Shown here: positions 11,326-22,131 of the stretch, one piece after another
Layout of the letters: each line of letters opens with the position of its first letter
Numbering within the stretch: the first letter of the stretch is position 1
NCBI GenBank assembly: GCA_933228895.1
Contig: OW121852.1
Location: 104,863,544-104,927,543, forward strand
Direction of reading: 5' to 3'
Origin: Platycnemis pennipes
Taxonomy: Eukaryota > Arthropoda > Insecta > Odonata > Platycnemididae
DNA length: 64,000 nt
Notes under the pieces: generated by a model
What the model saw: the letters and a program-made list of their open reading frames with translations, nothing else
Database searches by the model: none
Told to the model about the DNA's origin: nothing
Made by a program: the position numbers and the translations under genes

Positions 11326-12165
11326 CAAAACTTTATTAACGCATGGAATCAACTTAACTCATGGACTTAAGTATTACTTATTTTGATGCATGGACTTCAA
11401 GAAGGGCTTCAATAGTTATTAAATAGTAATCTAACGACATCTACGCAATACCCTGAAAGCCGCCATAAAGATGTGTGATATGGGGTGAATTCACACCATA
11501 CATGCATTACATATCATGGATTAGTTATGATATTCCAGTCTAAAGATACTAGTAATGAGAATAAATATCCCATTTGATGACGTTTGAAGCATTTGTACTT
11601 AAGTGTAGTATTGAATTATTTGATACGACTTCTTCGATAAAATAATGGATATTATTGCGTAGCATAATTGTTCCTTTAAATTCAATGCGCCTAGTGAAAT
11701 GGAGATAGGCTCAAAATTTCGAGACGAAGATTATATCGGGAATTCATAAAAATTACGAGTATTCTAATTTTTTTCTCATCTCATATACATGTTGCGTAAT
11801 GCAGTTACAGTTACGGGTATAATGCAACTAACCCCACTTAAAACATGACTTCTTAAAACTAATGTAAATGTTAGAGAGGAGCATATAGAATGAATACAGG
11901 GTCACAGTAAAACGCCATGAGTATCGTTAACGTGACATTTCGTTTATTTTTCAAAGACAACCACTTATTTATTTTTATTTATTTATAACGTTTTTCTTTA
12001 TTTATAACGTTTTATTTATTTATTATAATGCTCATAAAAAATTCCCTCTGATGACTTTGTTGCTGGGTGAAAACGGGAGAGAAGCTTCTCAGTACGGAAG
12101 GCGGAAGTTTTCGGTAACTTTTGTCCGATTCTGGGAGCATCCCAGTGCATTCGAGAAAGTTGGCA
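11326..12165. other. AT-rich stretch containing one LINE family B 3' fragment
   Basis: At 11437-11525 the family B signature recurs (ACATCTACGCAATACCCTG, then GCCGCCATAAAG, CATGCATTACATATCATGG), in minus orientation and subfamily I. The remainder, including a T/A-rich run at 11960-12025, shows nothing recognisable. Confidence 0.55.
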
Positions 12166-12169
12166 ATCC

Positions 12170-12370
12170 TTGCTGAAACTCCCCTGGGAGGGGGGGTGGA
12201 TTGGAAAGTCGGGTGGGGGGGGGAAGGGGTTGGGATTGGGGTGGAGGTAGGGGTGGATCTCTCGGAGGACAGGAACGTCTGCTTCGGATGCACCCAGGGT
12301 CGAGTCCTTCGGCTCCCTCCGACCACACCCCGAGTTGATGCGTCCCTCGAGAGCATCCCACAGCAACGAT
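12170..12370 (+). other. G-rich block, strong G-quadruplex candidate
   Basis: Between 12186 and 12258 the plus strand has many runs of three to eight G separated by short spacers, followed by a CpG-rich 100 bases. The overlapping glycine- or proline-rich frames are compositional. It may mark a regulatory element. Confidence 0.5.
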
Positions 12371-13319
12371 TCGTAACAAGGAATGAAGTTGCTGTGTGTA
12401 GGATTTACTTGAATCGTACCTATACTACTTAGATATAACTCTAAATGCAAATAGTACGTGATAACCTTGCATCAAAACGATAATATTTTTTACATTCCAC
12501 ATTCGTCTTGACATTTCCGGAAACATCTTAAGAAAAACTGGGGCATTACTCTACTCTATATTTGTGAAATATAGATTAGAGTAATTCTGTTGAGGAAATC
12601 ATGTTGTATTATCTACAATGCACCAAAAGTCTCGATACAGCATCGCCAGAGGACTGAACCGATACCTTACGACTCAGAGAGACCATCGATATGACACACT
12701 TATTGTCAATAGAATATTAAGTCTTCTAGTTGAGAAATTCAGACTCATCCATAACCTGAGCCGTTAATCCATTTAGAAAGGGATAAATCTTTTTCTCCTC
12801 CTCATTGTTTCCTTAAATTCCTCATTTTAAACTTAAGCCATTAGTGGTAGAGTTAGTTCAGATTCGGTCAAATCCAGCAATTAGTTAAGCATGGAAAGAG
12901 AAGGGTTGATCATAATGTTAGTTTTGCTATTCCTAAATTAACCTGAAGTACATGGAATGGAACCCCTAAAAGCAAGAGAAACTGTTATTGACTAGTAATT
13001 TTAGCACTCAGATAATGTCAGTAAATAGCTAAAGAAGATTGTAATACTTCATATATATTTGTTGGTAATAAAGCCTTCATCAGATTGCTGGAACTAAATT
13101 TCTATGGTCATTTAATTGTGGATTTCACGTAAAGGTTTGATGTGCATGTGTGGGCTAGCATCGTATCAATATATTATGTCCACTTATGCATTCTTCTGGA
13201 CTCGTTTGATCTCTCATTGCCTGTCAGTTAGCACTGGAGAAAAATTGATATGCTAAGGAAAAAAATTGGTGCAAGTATGGTGAATTATATAATTAATTAG
13301 CGCTCAAAAAACACACGAT
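12371..13319. other. AT-rich stretch with one near-perfect hairpin
   Basis: Arms 12545-12563 and 12567-12585 (19 bases, one mismatch, three-base loop GTG) form a tight hairpin. Nothing else was recognised. Confidence 0.5.
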
Positions 13320-13790
13320 GTCGTGGAAGTCAAACGTCCCCGAATCGGGAAACGTTTTCGTTCCTCCCTTGCAGCTATAAGAAAACTGGTGGGACAAGGT
13401 TTTCGCTAACGAGTTTCAATAAAACCGTCTCACGTTTCGGGCTCCTCTTGCCGGCGCATTGTCGAAGGGACGCGAATGTTTTCTTTATTTTTTTTCTCCG
13501 GAACCTTCGTCGGTCGAGTCGATTTTTTTTCTCTCCTGGAGCCTCGAGAGAGACTGCACTCCCGGATTCTGCATTGCTGTCCCGTCGGGAAGGAGGGAGG
13601 GGTTTAAATCTTCCCTCCCACTCCTTTCGGAACCACTCCCACAATTCCCACCCCCTTACCTCCCACTTTGTAGGGCCGTGGTGGGCCGGCCTTCTCTCTG
13701 TTGCGGCTCGAGTCCCGGGAACAGTTTGGTCGTACCGGTGGTACTCCACTTTCAGGAAGACTAGAATCGAATCGGGATGGAACAGAATCT
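13320..13790. other. GC/CpG-rich block
   Basis: CpG-dense, with pyrimidine-rich stretches. Three overlapping open frames of 100-124 codons in different frames and strands indicate composition rather than coding. Possible regulatory island. Confidence 0.4.
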
Positions 13791-14296
13791 AATACTCAAG
13801 TCCACGTGTCTATTCACGGGCCATGTTTTGTTATATGAACTATTCCGCTCAGGGTGCAGCGAAATATAAATTACTTTCAGAATATCTCAACAGCGTGTCT
13901 TTTAATTAAAATCAATAATTTTCAAGGATCCAACAGACTAAGCTTGAAACTTGTACTCTACAATAATAAAAGTTAAAATAATGGCCCCTCTGTCTCCCAA
14001 TATTTGAAACAAAAAGGTCTATTTTTACATCGAGATATATTTTATAACTAGGCTTATAACTTAACATCTAGGGTTATAAAGTAATAGTTTGATGCTTTTT
14101 CTTTTAATTACTGAAAACCGCATTCCAATATCTAGATTCCTGTTGGAGCATTCTTCTGTGAAAAATAGGTCTGAAAATCAGCCATGTCCCACGGGCCCTT
14201 AAGAAATATCATTTTAGTTGGACCGTCTAGAGATAATTCAATTTGGCAGTTTTCGCATGTGATTTTATTTTTTTACCATTGTTTCATATAGAGTAC
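13791..14296. other. AT-rich stretch, nothing recognised
   Basis: No repeat or gene signal was seen. Confidence 0.4.
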
Positions 14297-14498
14297 AAGG
14301 TGATAATGATACCCTGTATCTAAACCATAGTCGGAAATAATAAAATCACATATGGAATTAGCCAAGTGGAAATTTCTTTGAACGCTCCAACGCTCTAGCA
14401 AGGTGATAATGATACTCTGTAGTATGTAGATACCATGATCGGAAACAGCAAAATCACTTTTGGAACAGCCAAGCTGGAATTTCTTTAAACGCTCCAAC
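14297..14498. repeat. Two-unit tandem duplication, about 100 bp
   Basis: Unit 1 (14297-14399) and unit 2 (14400-14498) both start AAGGTGATAATGATAC, contain CAAAATCAC or TAAAATCAC, and end with a TTTCTTT-AACGCTCCAAC pattern. They have diverged moderately. Cause unknown; probably a local slippage or unequal-exchange duplication. Confidence 0.8.
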
Positions 14499-15035
14499 AA
14501 TGAAGGATTTCCAACGAGTTACGCATGCTGACATCACATAAATATCATTTTAGTCGAACATGAGCAATTATGAGTGTTCCCTATGTGGGTTAAGTAGTTT
14601 GATGGGGACAATGGTGCCAGAATTTTGGCTGAGGTTAAGGATGTCTGAATTTTCCAACCAGAAAACTTTATTCCATTGAAAATAAGTATACCAACTTGAT
14701 GGTCGCTCTTAGCCGTAGGGAATTGGTTCAGTCCTATTACAATGTTGTGTCGAGATTTTTGGAGCAAATCATAGACACTCATTTCTCTCTTTTTGACAAA
14801 ATAAGCGGTGATTTGACTTGATAATGCCAAGAAAAGTAACGCGATATGCTGGTAGTGAGAAACCCGAATCTGAGGACAAAAATCGACCTTCGTACGCCAA
14901 ATGTTATTGCTCATTTTTGTGAAAGGTGGGTGTCATCCATAAGGTTGAAGCCACGAGGTTGAAACCTTGATCCATCGAGTGCATTGAGTTCGATGGGAGC
15001 AATAGATAAGAAAATCGACGGAGAGGATAAGTCAA
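14499..15035. other. AT-rich stretch with unassigned open frame
   Basis: A 126-codon minus-strand frame (14534-14914) has no recognised domain and no supporting splice signals. It was not called as a gene. Confidence 0.3.
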
Positions 15036-15400
15036 GCTAAGGAATTTTATTATCCAGGAACCATGATAACGACAGATGGCAGGTTTACCTCCGAAGTGAA
15101 AGGTAGGCTTACACTCGAGAAAAAAAGCAAAGGAAAGTACAAGAATATCTTGGGATACAAGCTCAAAACTTTGGGAAATATTTCGAAAATACCTTTATTA
15201 GGAATTATCTTGTATTTGCTGGAGAAAACTGGACATTAGTGAAGACTGGAAAGCTGCGGATCAATGATAGGATAATATGAATCCCAAGAAGCGTATGAAT
15301 GGGATAAGAAAGGAAATAGGAAGTACATGATGAATTCTTTGACTTCTTAGAAAGTACACCTTAATAGTATCCTGCGCCCTTTACAAGTGTTTGTAGCAGG
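15036..15400 (+). mobile_element. Degenerate LINE family A relic
   Basis: Plus-strand reading gives a YYPGTMITTDGRFTSEVKG-like part and RLTLEKK, similar to the FCYLGS-xxTxDGR-xxEIxxRI segment of family A reverse transcriptases. Later parts decay beyond recognition. Confidence 0.45.
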
Positions 15401-15930
15401 GGCCACTCCACACGAGGCAAGCATAATGGGCGAGTTAACAGTACCGTATTTAGTAACCCCACTCCTTCAATATTAATTCATAATAATTCACCGAACAAAT
15501 GACGGATTCAATACTAGTAAACCTTCACACCTCAAATAGCATCATGTGGAACTGACTCTACACAAATCTTGCTCAAATATTTTTGGTCCCATGAAAAAAT
15601 ACAATTTTGACAATAATATAAGCATACACATCCTGGATTGAGGACTAGAAGAACGTACCTGAACCTATAGCCTAAAGAGTATCACAGGCGTTCCTGGATG
15701 TAAGGAAATAGCTGTAACAATGAAACTGGTTGTAAAGACAAGGCGTTGGATCTAATAGAAGAAAATGATGATGATGACAAAAGGAAAGTACGGATTCGTA
15801 CGCAACTTGAGCTAATTCCAAGTATCTCAGCTAGTCTGGGTACCTACGCTAAGTTCTCGTATTCATCGTATGCTCTTAGTTTCCATTTTTTTACGTCCAG
15901 TTCTTGCATTTTGTTCTCGGACCGGGTTTC
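15401..15930. other. AT-rich stretch, nothing recognised
   Basis: No supported feature. GATGATGATGA at about 15767 may be the tail of an old family A LINE. Confidence 0.3.
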
Positions 15931-16382
15931 CTGAGTGGGGGAGGGTGGGAGGGTTTGAAATGAAATTCGTTCCCTTTTTTATTTCGCATTGTTGACTGGG
16001 GGGGAGGCTTTTTTTCTTTGTCGGGCGCTGTGCAGCCGGGGGAACAGCGGAGCGGTCTGAGAAGGAATGTCGTCCGCCCCTCAGGAGTGGCTGGCGAGGC
16101 CATGCACTTTTCCTCCCAACCCCCCTCAGGGCCTCTTATTAATTTCTTTTTGCGTGCGCTCGGGAAGGGCTGTTGGAGGAGAGGATGGGGTCGCCCCGAG
16201 GTAGTCTCCAGCCAGTGTGTGCTGGAGTCGGGGGTCCCTGCACAGAAATGGACCAACGGGAGGGGCGACGGTGTTGCTGAGATAACTGGGCAGGAAGCAT
16301 TTTGCGCTCGGCTGATGTTTTTGTTATTACGGAAGACATTAGGCATTATTGTTGTCATTAAGGATAGGTGGGTGCTAGGGAA
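15931..16382. other. GC/CpG-rich block
   Basis: G-rich and C-rich tracts alternate. Open frames on both strands overlap, so no coding call is made. It abuts a SINE on the right. Confidence 0.4.
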
Positions 16383-16612
16383 ATGGTAGGGGGCGAAGAT
16401 GAACAAGCGTTGGCATTAGACTGCTATTAACGAAAGGCGCCTTGTGGACATATCTTTAACGTCCCATACGGCGGACGTGGTATTTGAAATTCACTTCACG
16501 TAGCACTCAAATAGGAACCGGCAACCTGAAAATTTGCCGCTGCCGGGATTTGAACCCGGGCTCACTGGTTAGGAGGCCGGGCCTACTCCAGCCGCAATAC
16601 GAAATCGATACT
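16383..16612 (-). mobile_element. tRNA-derived SINE, family S1
   Basis: On the minus strand the tRNA-like head reads GGCTGGAGTAGGC and CCGGGTTCAAATCCCGGC (B box). The body then has the S1 signature TGGGACGTTAAAG, GGCGCCTTTCGTTAA and CTAATGCCAACGC. It is well enough preserved to define S1 together with the copy at 47065-47390. Confidence 0.8.
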
Positions 16613-18323
16613 AGATGACCCAAATGCCTATTCATTAATTCTCCATTACTAACTATAGAATACTTAATTACGATTTCACAATTTGATTTCATGTATCTAT
16701 GACCATCTTTGATTAATATAAACCGCGAACGTCTCGCTTCAAGGTTTCCCTTATTTCCGAATTCGCCGCAAATGTTTCCATGAATGGGGTATGGGCATAA
16801 GGAATGGCATGCACATAAGGAATTTTCTTTGAAGTCCTTCCTCACTTCCAGACTCGTGTCGTCCTTGATTCTTGTTTCTCTGCTCAATTCCTAAATGCAG
16901 ATCACTTCCACTTCCTGAAAACGTCCGAAGACTGGGAAATCCAATTGCCAGTCTTCGGACATTTTCATTCAAGCCACATTAGAAGATCGCATTATTTCAT
17001 TTAACTTCCACTTCCTGATACTTTTGTTTCCCGAGAACGGCGGAAGACAAATGGTTTTATTTTAGATCATCAAAAACTACTTCCCCGATATCTAGGCTTC
17101 AATGCTTGAATTTGTTTTATTTATGGAGTTTATCACTCTTCAAGCATATGCACTTTTTGAGCATGCACATTTGTTTTGCTCATTTTAACTCGTTTTAATC
17201 ATCTCTGGGGTATTCCAACGTATTTCTTTGATCTTCTGTCCCTGCTAAAAGAGCCATGCCGTCGGCAATACAAAGAATGCTAATTTTTTCTCCTTGGTCG
17301 CTTACCCCTGAAGGTTACTGTTAATTGTGGTGAAATAATAAGGGATTGAATAATGAAGGCGGCGCTCTTTTTGTATCGTGAACGCCGGAGTATACGTAGA
17401 CTTCAAAGTTAATTGCAGTTTAAATGAGAGAGAAGTGGGTGGGCTGAAGAAAAGGAAGGACTTTTTAAGGCTTTTGGTTCGAAGAGAACGTGGGAGAGAC
17501 GCGATGGCTGCCATTTCTTACGTCTGAGGATCCTGAAGTCTCTGGTTGAAATTACGATGTTTCGCTTTATTCAAATGAAGCCTAAGAAGTTCTCTTAATG
17601 GAGATCAGGTATGATTTTATGACTATGTCCTGAATATTTAGAATTCAGTGTTCCTGTAAATGGACTCACCGTTGCATAAAAGAGCGGAATGTATTATGCA
17701 GCTGACCAGTAGTAAAATCGATAATGCTCCAGTTTGACAACACGAGGCCATAAGTTCATCTCGAGCATGTGTGCTTTTTTATGATAATAGGCTTAGGATT
17801 AGGTCAGATATGACAGTGCGATATAACCTTAGCAGTTTACCGCCTTAAATCGTATTTCTACTTCTTCTGGAATTCTATTACTAGTTTGAAGCGCGTGTAA
17901 AATCGTTGAGTCATCCTAAAATTGGAATTCCATATAGAATTAGAAATTCTATAATATTGGAATAGAGAACATAACAGCAGTCCTGCTTGTGGTTTCACTT
18001 ATATTCGTGATATTTTGAGTAGATTTTATTTTGTGTTGTTTCGTTTAATAAGGCCATGGTTTGGGTGGAATGAAATAAGTTTAAATAGAGGTTTTGATGG
18101 TGTTTGGAGAACGCAGCGGAAACAGTAATTTTTGACTCGCATAATATAGGTTTACGTGGGATCGCGTGAGAACTTGCAATCAGAGGTCAGTGAAGAGTGC
18201 GTCTTATTGTTCCTCATCACGCTTATGTGTGAAAGTTTGTTTGTAATCATAGACTAGAATCATAACTTCCGTTAATCTGTGAGTGTTTGTAAAGGTCTCT
18301 TAATATGGATTATTTCGACAGAG
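16613..18323. other. AT-rich stretch with one hairpin
   Basis: Arms 16917-16935 and 16948-16966 form a hairpin (core GTCCGAAGACTGG, 13 perfect pairs extended with one mismatch). Around 16790-16870 a TTCCTCACTTCCAG segment resembles LINE family A faintly. Otherwise nothing. Confidence 0.45.
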
Positions 18324-18876
18324 AGGAATTCCTCTTGATCTCTGCATTGTTTCGGGTTTTCTTCCGCGTCAGTTGGTTTGTGGACAGCAGTTTCGCTGGT
18401 TTTCCTGCCAGCGTCTTTACGTCGAAGGTTGCGGGGGACGGTGCCGGAGATTCAGTCCTTGCGGAGCGCGGAAGATAGGAGCGTTTGACCAGCTGCAGAA
18501 GGTGGAACATTCTGTTCCTAATGCCATGGGAAAGGCGCCACAAAGTGTTTGCAGAAACGATCCATAGCGATAAGATATAAAGATCCATAGCTGCTGCTGC
18601 TCCCACGCTCCTACCTTCCGCGCTCCGCAACGACTGAATCCCCTGCCACACACCCTCGAGGTGGCTTGCAGGGTATGTCGTTGATATAGATAATCCCCGG
18701 CACCGTCCCCCGCAATATATGTCCGACCGGCCAATATGGCCTTCGACCTGAAGACGCTGACAGGAGAGACAGCGAAACAGTTGTCTTCTAGCCAACTTGA
18801 CCCGGAAGAAAACCCGAAACAATGCAGAGATCAAACCATCACCGCGGAAACCTTCGTTTTAACAGGAATTCCTCTT
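18324..18876. mobile_element. Penelope-like foldback insertion with 13 bp target duplication
   Basis: AGGAATTCCTCTT occurs at 18324-18336 and 18864-18876. Between them are long inverted arms: about 18337-18486 (left) and about 18600-18836 (right, longer because of insertions). Their ends match in reverse (GATCTCTGCATTGTTTCGGG). The right arm contains a hammerhead-like series at 18748-18785: CTGAAGA, C, GCTG/CAGC stem, GAAAC, AGTT, GTC. The left arm has the mirror image (18383-18420, minus), where the core is mutated to GTAAAGA but stem II is GCTGG/CCAGC. A 27-base unpaired extension follows the right arm, as in the 8.2 kb insertion. No protein is encoded. Confidence 0.8.
18639..18694 (+). repeat. 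LINE family B 3'-end fragment inside the foldback arm
   Basis: CCCCTGCCACACACCCTCG then AGGTGGCTTGCAGGGTAT and a GATATAGATA tail is the family B terminus in plus orientation. It interrupts homology between the two foldback arms, so it inserted after the arms formed or was captured with one of them. Confidence 0.8.
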
Positions 18877-19666
18877 TTTTCAATCTTGTTATGAAGAAGC
18901 AGGAAGCGCTCATAGAGGCGATAGCCATTCGCATTAATGGAGGTACGTATTCCGGTGATCTTATCCCTACGGATCGTTTTTGCAGGTTTTGGGACATTTA
19001 ATGCCACATTTGGATCTAAGTCTGGCATCGGCTCAGATCCTCTTGGACTTCCTTGAGGTAGATTTCTTCCTTACGTGTGCCATCATCAATTCACCGTGTT
19101 GGTGAATGAGACCTAGTTCCTTTAGAACTCCGAAAATTTGCCTTTTGCAATCGGGAACTATAGGTCTGCACATTGGTCCGGCAAGCCAAAAGTCCATGGT
19201 GCTATTCCCGGATTGGTAGGCCTATATCATTCGAGATAAATTTCGGTACGTAACTAAGGACTCATTCCCTTACTTTTATGTTTTCTTAGGGATTTATCCG
19301 TGAAGGACTTAATCTAATAAAACTAATTCAAGCATATCCCTCACTGCCCAGAAGAACTTTTTTCTTCTGGCAATTTCCAACGCCGAACACCTTGAGCAGA
19401 ACCTGTTCAAGATGACCATGAGTACTCCTCAAATCCAAGTTTTGCTGTTGCTTTACCGTGGTGGCATATCTATGGAGCTACTGGATAGAGCTTTCGAGTA
19501 ATCCTGCCGTTAAAAGTGAGTTAAGTAAGGGCCATATACAGAATCCCTACTACAGTTTGGGTTCAGCAACAGCGTCCAATACCTACCTCCTGAAGTCCCT
19601 ATAACAAGTCAAATATGTTGTTCAAATTTCTACCTGCAAAGGTGGCATTACTTCTCAAGATATAGT
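18877..19666. other. Non-coding stretch, traces of MITE family M
   Basis: At about 19525-19620, GAATCCCTACTACAGT and ACCTGCAAAGGTGGCATTAC resemble parts of the neighbouring MITE M and suggest an older copy. Nothing else was recognised. Confidence 0.35.
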
Positions 19667-20204
19667 CCAGAATCTCAACTACAGTCTCACTTCCACTGCT
19701 TGCATCCTAAAATATCTACTTCTAGTCACATTGGTGTACAGATTCACCCTGCTAAGTTGGTGTTCATCATCATCGGTCAAGAATCCTAGGATTGGTTTGA
19801 CGCAGCCCTCCACTTGATTCTTCTATCGGCCAACCTCTTCATATTGACCTAGCACCTCTCTTTTACATCCTTCACAACTTGCTCCATGTACCTCATACGA
19901 GGCCTGCCTATTCTATTCTTCCCGTTCACTTTTCCCTCGACGATTGTCTTCATCAGGCCATCGTGTCTTAAGATGTGGCCTATTAAGTTGCCCCGTCTTC
20001 TTTTTAAGGTTTTTAGTAGACCTCTTCTCTCCCACTCTTCTTAGGATTTCTTCGTTTGCCTCTCGATCGATCTATGTTATCTTCATCATAAGTTGGTATT
20101 ACTACGCTATATAGCGATTTGGACCATATCGAGGATGATCCTTATACCCTTTTGCACTCGTAATAGAGTTTTTATGACGCAAGCAGTAGAAGTGGAGATT
20201 CTGG
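19667..20204. mobile_element. MITE family M, split by a LINE
   Basis: The terminal inverted repeat begins CCAGAATCTC at 19667 and ends GAGATTCTGG near 20204, with CACTGCTTGCATCCTAAAA mirrored as a TATGACGCAAGCAGTAG part. The same sequence in one piece is at 50680-50925. The net length without the LINE is about 200 bases. No transposase; superfamily not determined. Confidence 0.7.
19762..20088 (-). mobile_element. LINE family A fragment inserted in MITE M, 9 bp target duplication
   Basis: TAAGTTGGT at 19753-19761 and 20089-20097 brackets 327 bases of minus-strand family A 3' end (tail GATGATGATGAAC). It is nearly identical in layout to 10630-11000. The 3' part of the RT frame is present but broken. 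The uninterrupted MITE at 50.7 kb confirms the empty-site sequence. Confidence 0.9.
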
Positions 20205-20390
20205 GTCATTTTCAGAAACTTAGCTCAGTTCTCAGCGTATGCTGAGAAGGAACACCACCTTTACGGGTAGAATCTATGCACCAATTTACTCGTTGCAGGG
20301 ATTTTAGGACGTGTGAAGTTGAAGCGTGACTGTAGTTGAGAAACTGAATAAGGATACTCTCCAGAGTGGAACGCATGCATACCTAGCAGC
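20205..20390. repeat. Partial MITE M-like sequence
   Basis: GAATCTATGCACCAATTTACTCG, GCAGGGATTTTAGGACG and TGACTGTAGTTGAG follow the order seen in MITE M halves. It is a diverged partial copy. Confidence 0.4.
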
Positions 20391-20835
20391 GGGAATGAGT
20401 CGGATGGGGGGGGAGTCACATTCGACGAACTTTGGGCCGTGGGAGAAGGAAGGGCTAAGAAGAAGCTCCGGGAGGGAGAATATAATATGGAGGAGGGAGC
20501 GGAGGCGGTAGGGGCGGCTGTAGTCGGCGGGCGGTGGCGGGGGGTGGGTCCGGTCGCGTAGGAAACTGGTTACCGGCGCTGCTGCAGCGGAGGGGCGTTT
20601 TAATGGGGGGGAGAAAGGGTTGGGTGGGGAAGGAGGAAGAAGTCCCATTCCTTCATCTCTCTCTCTCTCTTCCCTCGCGAAGACCCGGGTGGGGGCGGAG
20701 GGCTCTGCGGGTGGGCCCCCGTGGAGGGGGAGGGCGGGCCAGACTCTTTCTCGTCCTGATATAAAAAAAAGCTCCACCGAGCGAACATATATGTAGGGTG
20801 GGTCGCGAGGCGGTGGAGGTTTTTCGAGTCCCTCT
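20391..20835 (+). other. GC/CpG-rich block with G-rich plus strand
   Basis: Repeated GGGGGG, GGCGG and GGGTGGG motifs. There are overlapping open frames on both strands, including a 157-codon minus-strand frame rich in proline. A (TC)7-like run lies at 20657-20672. Possible regulatory island; no gene was recognised. Confidence 0.4.
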
Positions 20836-20861
20836 AGGAGCTGGGGAGCATTGTCCAGGAG

Positions 20862-21400
20862 TATCTACATCAACCCTACAAGCCACCATAAAGGTGTGTG
20901 GCAGGGGGTGAATTCTCACCAAACATGCACTACATTTCATGCATAAAAGGATTAGTATTTATATACTGTTCTATACTACATGATTAAAAAAAGATAAAAA
21001 TAGCAAATCAATCATGCAAAAGCATGCTGTTAGTTGGGTTAGCTTCAAGTCCATATACCAACATGCTGCAACCAATGTTATCCATTGCTACACTCGTGTT
21101 GGATATATTTACCGTTATTCATATCCCTAATTGTACGAGGAAAAAAGGTCATTTTGAATCTGTCAGTTCGGTAATCAATTTCTCTAATTTTGTGATTATG
21201 GTCCAGTCTACCATAGTAAGTTGGGGTTCGCAAAATATTTTTAACATCATCACTGGAAATATGGTGTTGGAATTTTTTTAAGAGAGGAAGTCTAAATTTC
21301 AACCTACGATCTGACAATGATTCCCAATCTAATTCATTTAATAGACTGGTTACGCTCATTAGGTTATCGTACCGTCCCTTTACAAATCTTGAGTAGGGCG
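20862..21400 (-). mobile_element. LINE family B, subfamily I, 3' portion
   Basis: Starts with the 3' terminus (TATCTACATCAACCCTACAAG, CATAAAGGTGTGTGGC) and continues into the 3' UTR (CATGCATAAAAGGATTAG). The minus-strand C-terminal frame (21078-21400) contains a SRFVKGRYDN-like part, LLNELDWESLSDRRLKFRLP and NILRTPTYYGRLDHNHKIRE. This is the C-terminal tail of CR1/Rex1-like LINE proteins in the Jockey superfamily. 5'-truncated and inactive. Confidence 0.85.
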
Positions 21401-22131
21401 ATACTAGTGGGGAGTTAGAAGTAGCGCCACACTGGTAGCGGGTCAGAAGTGAAGCTCGATACCTACTGTTGGCAAGCCAGAAATGGTGTGGTACCGGTAG
21501 TGGTATGATTGAACCGGAAGCCGAGTACTCTGGACCGTAAGCTGAGGTTTTCTTCGTCGGTAGCAAAAGCTGTGAAGCGCCATATTTGAATATTTTTAGC
21601 TACCACAACGCCTCTGCTACTTAGATTTGGTTGAGCTTGTGCTTGACTGACACTTCTTACTTGACCTAGCTCAAGTCTCTTTTTGACGTGGACATATCTG
21701 AAATGGACCCTTACGTTGCGTTCAGGCCACTCAGACTATAGACTACAGTCACGTCAACCTCTAGGTTGACGTGATTGTTGGCCACACGAATACCTATTTA
21801 CAGTGATTTTGAAAGTTCGGAATCTGTTAGCTCAAAGGTGATTAGGTTCTACATTCTCGTATGTCGAACGTGGCTTGAGTTGATGTAGGGGAAAAGTAAT
21901 GACGTTTTCTTATTCCGTGGTAATTTTCTCTTTACTTCGTAATTGTCTTGTTAAATTAGGATTAACACTCTCGTGATTTCCGTCCCTATAAAATATAATA
22001 CCTATAATATATGCCGGGAATCCAACCCGAGACCTAACAATAGGAAGTCTGCCCTTCTTTGTTCCTCCTTCCAGTAGAGGCTTGGTCAGGGGTTATAATC
22101 AGCGTTACCGTTAATTTTACATTCCATTTAG
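21401..22131. other. Non-coding stretch with hairpin and tRNA-like trace
   Basis: A 12 bp perfect hairpin with a two-base loop (TCACGTCAACCT) lies at 21749-21774. At about 22015-22060 the minus strand has GGTCTCGGGTTGGATTCCCGG, a B-box-like SINE remnant. The end of the stretch (about 22105-22131) is T-rich and closes with ATTTAG, a plausible splice acceptor for the next entry. Confidence 0.4.

Noticed and set aside
15891..16406. 171-codon minus-strand frame
   Set aside because: Runs through a GC-rich block with an equally long plus-strand frame opposite it; no domain.
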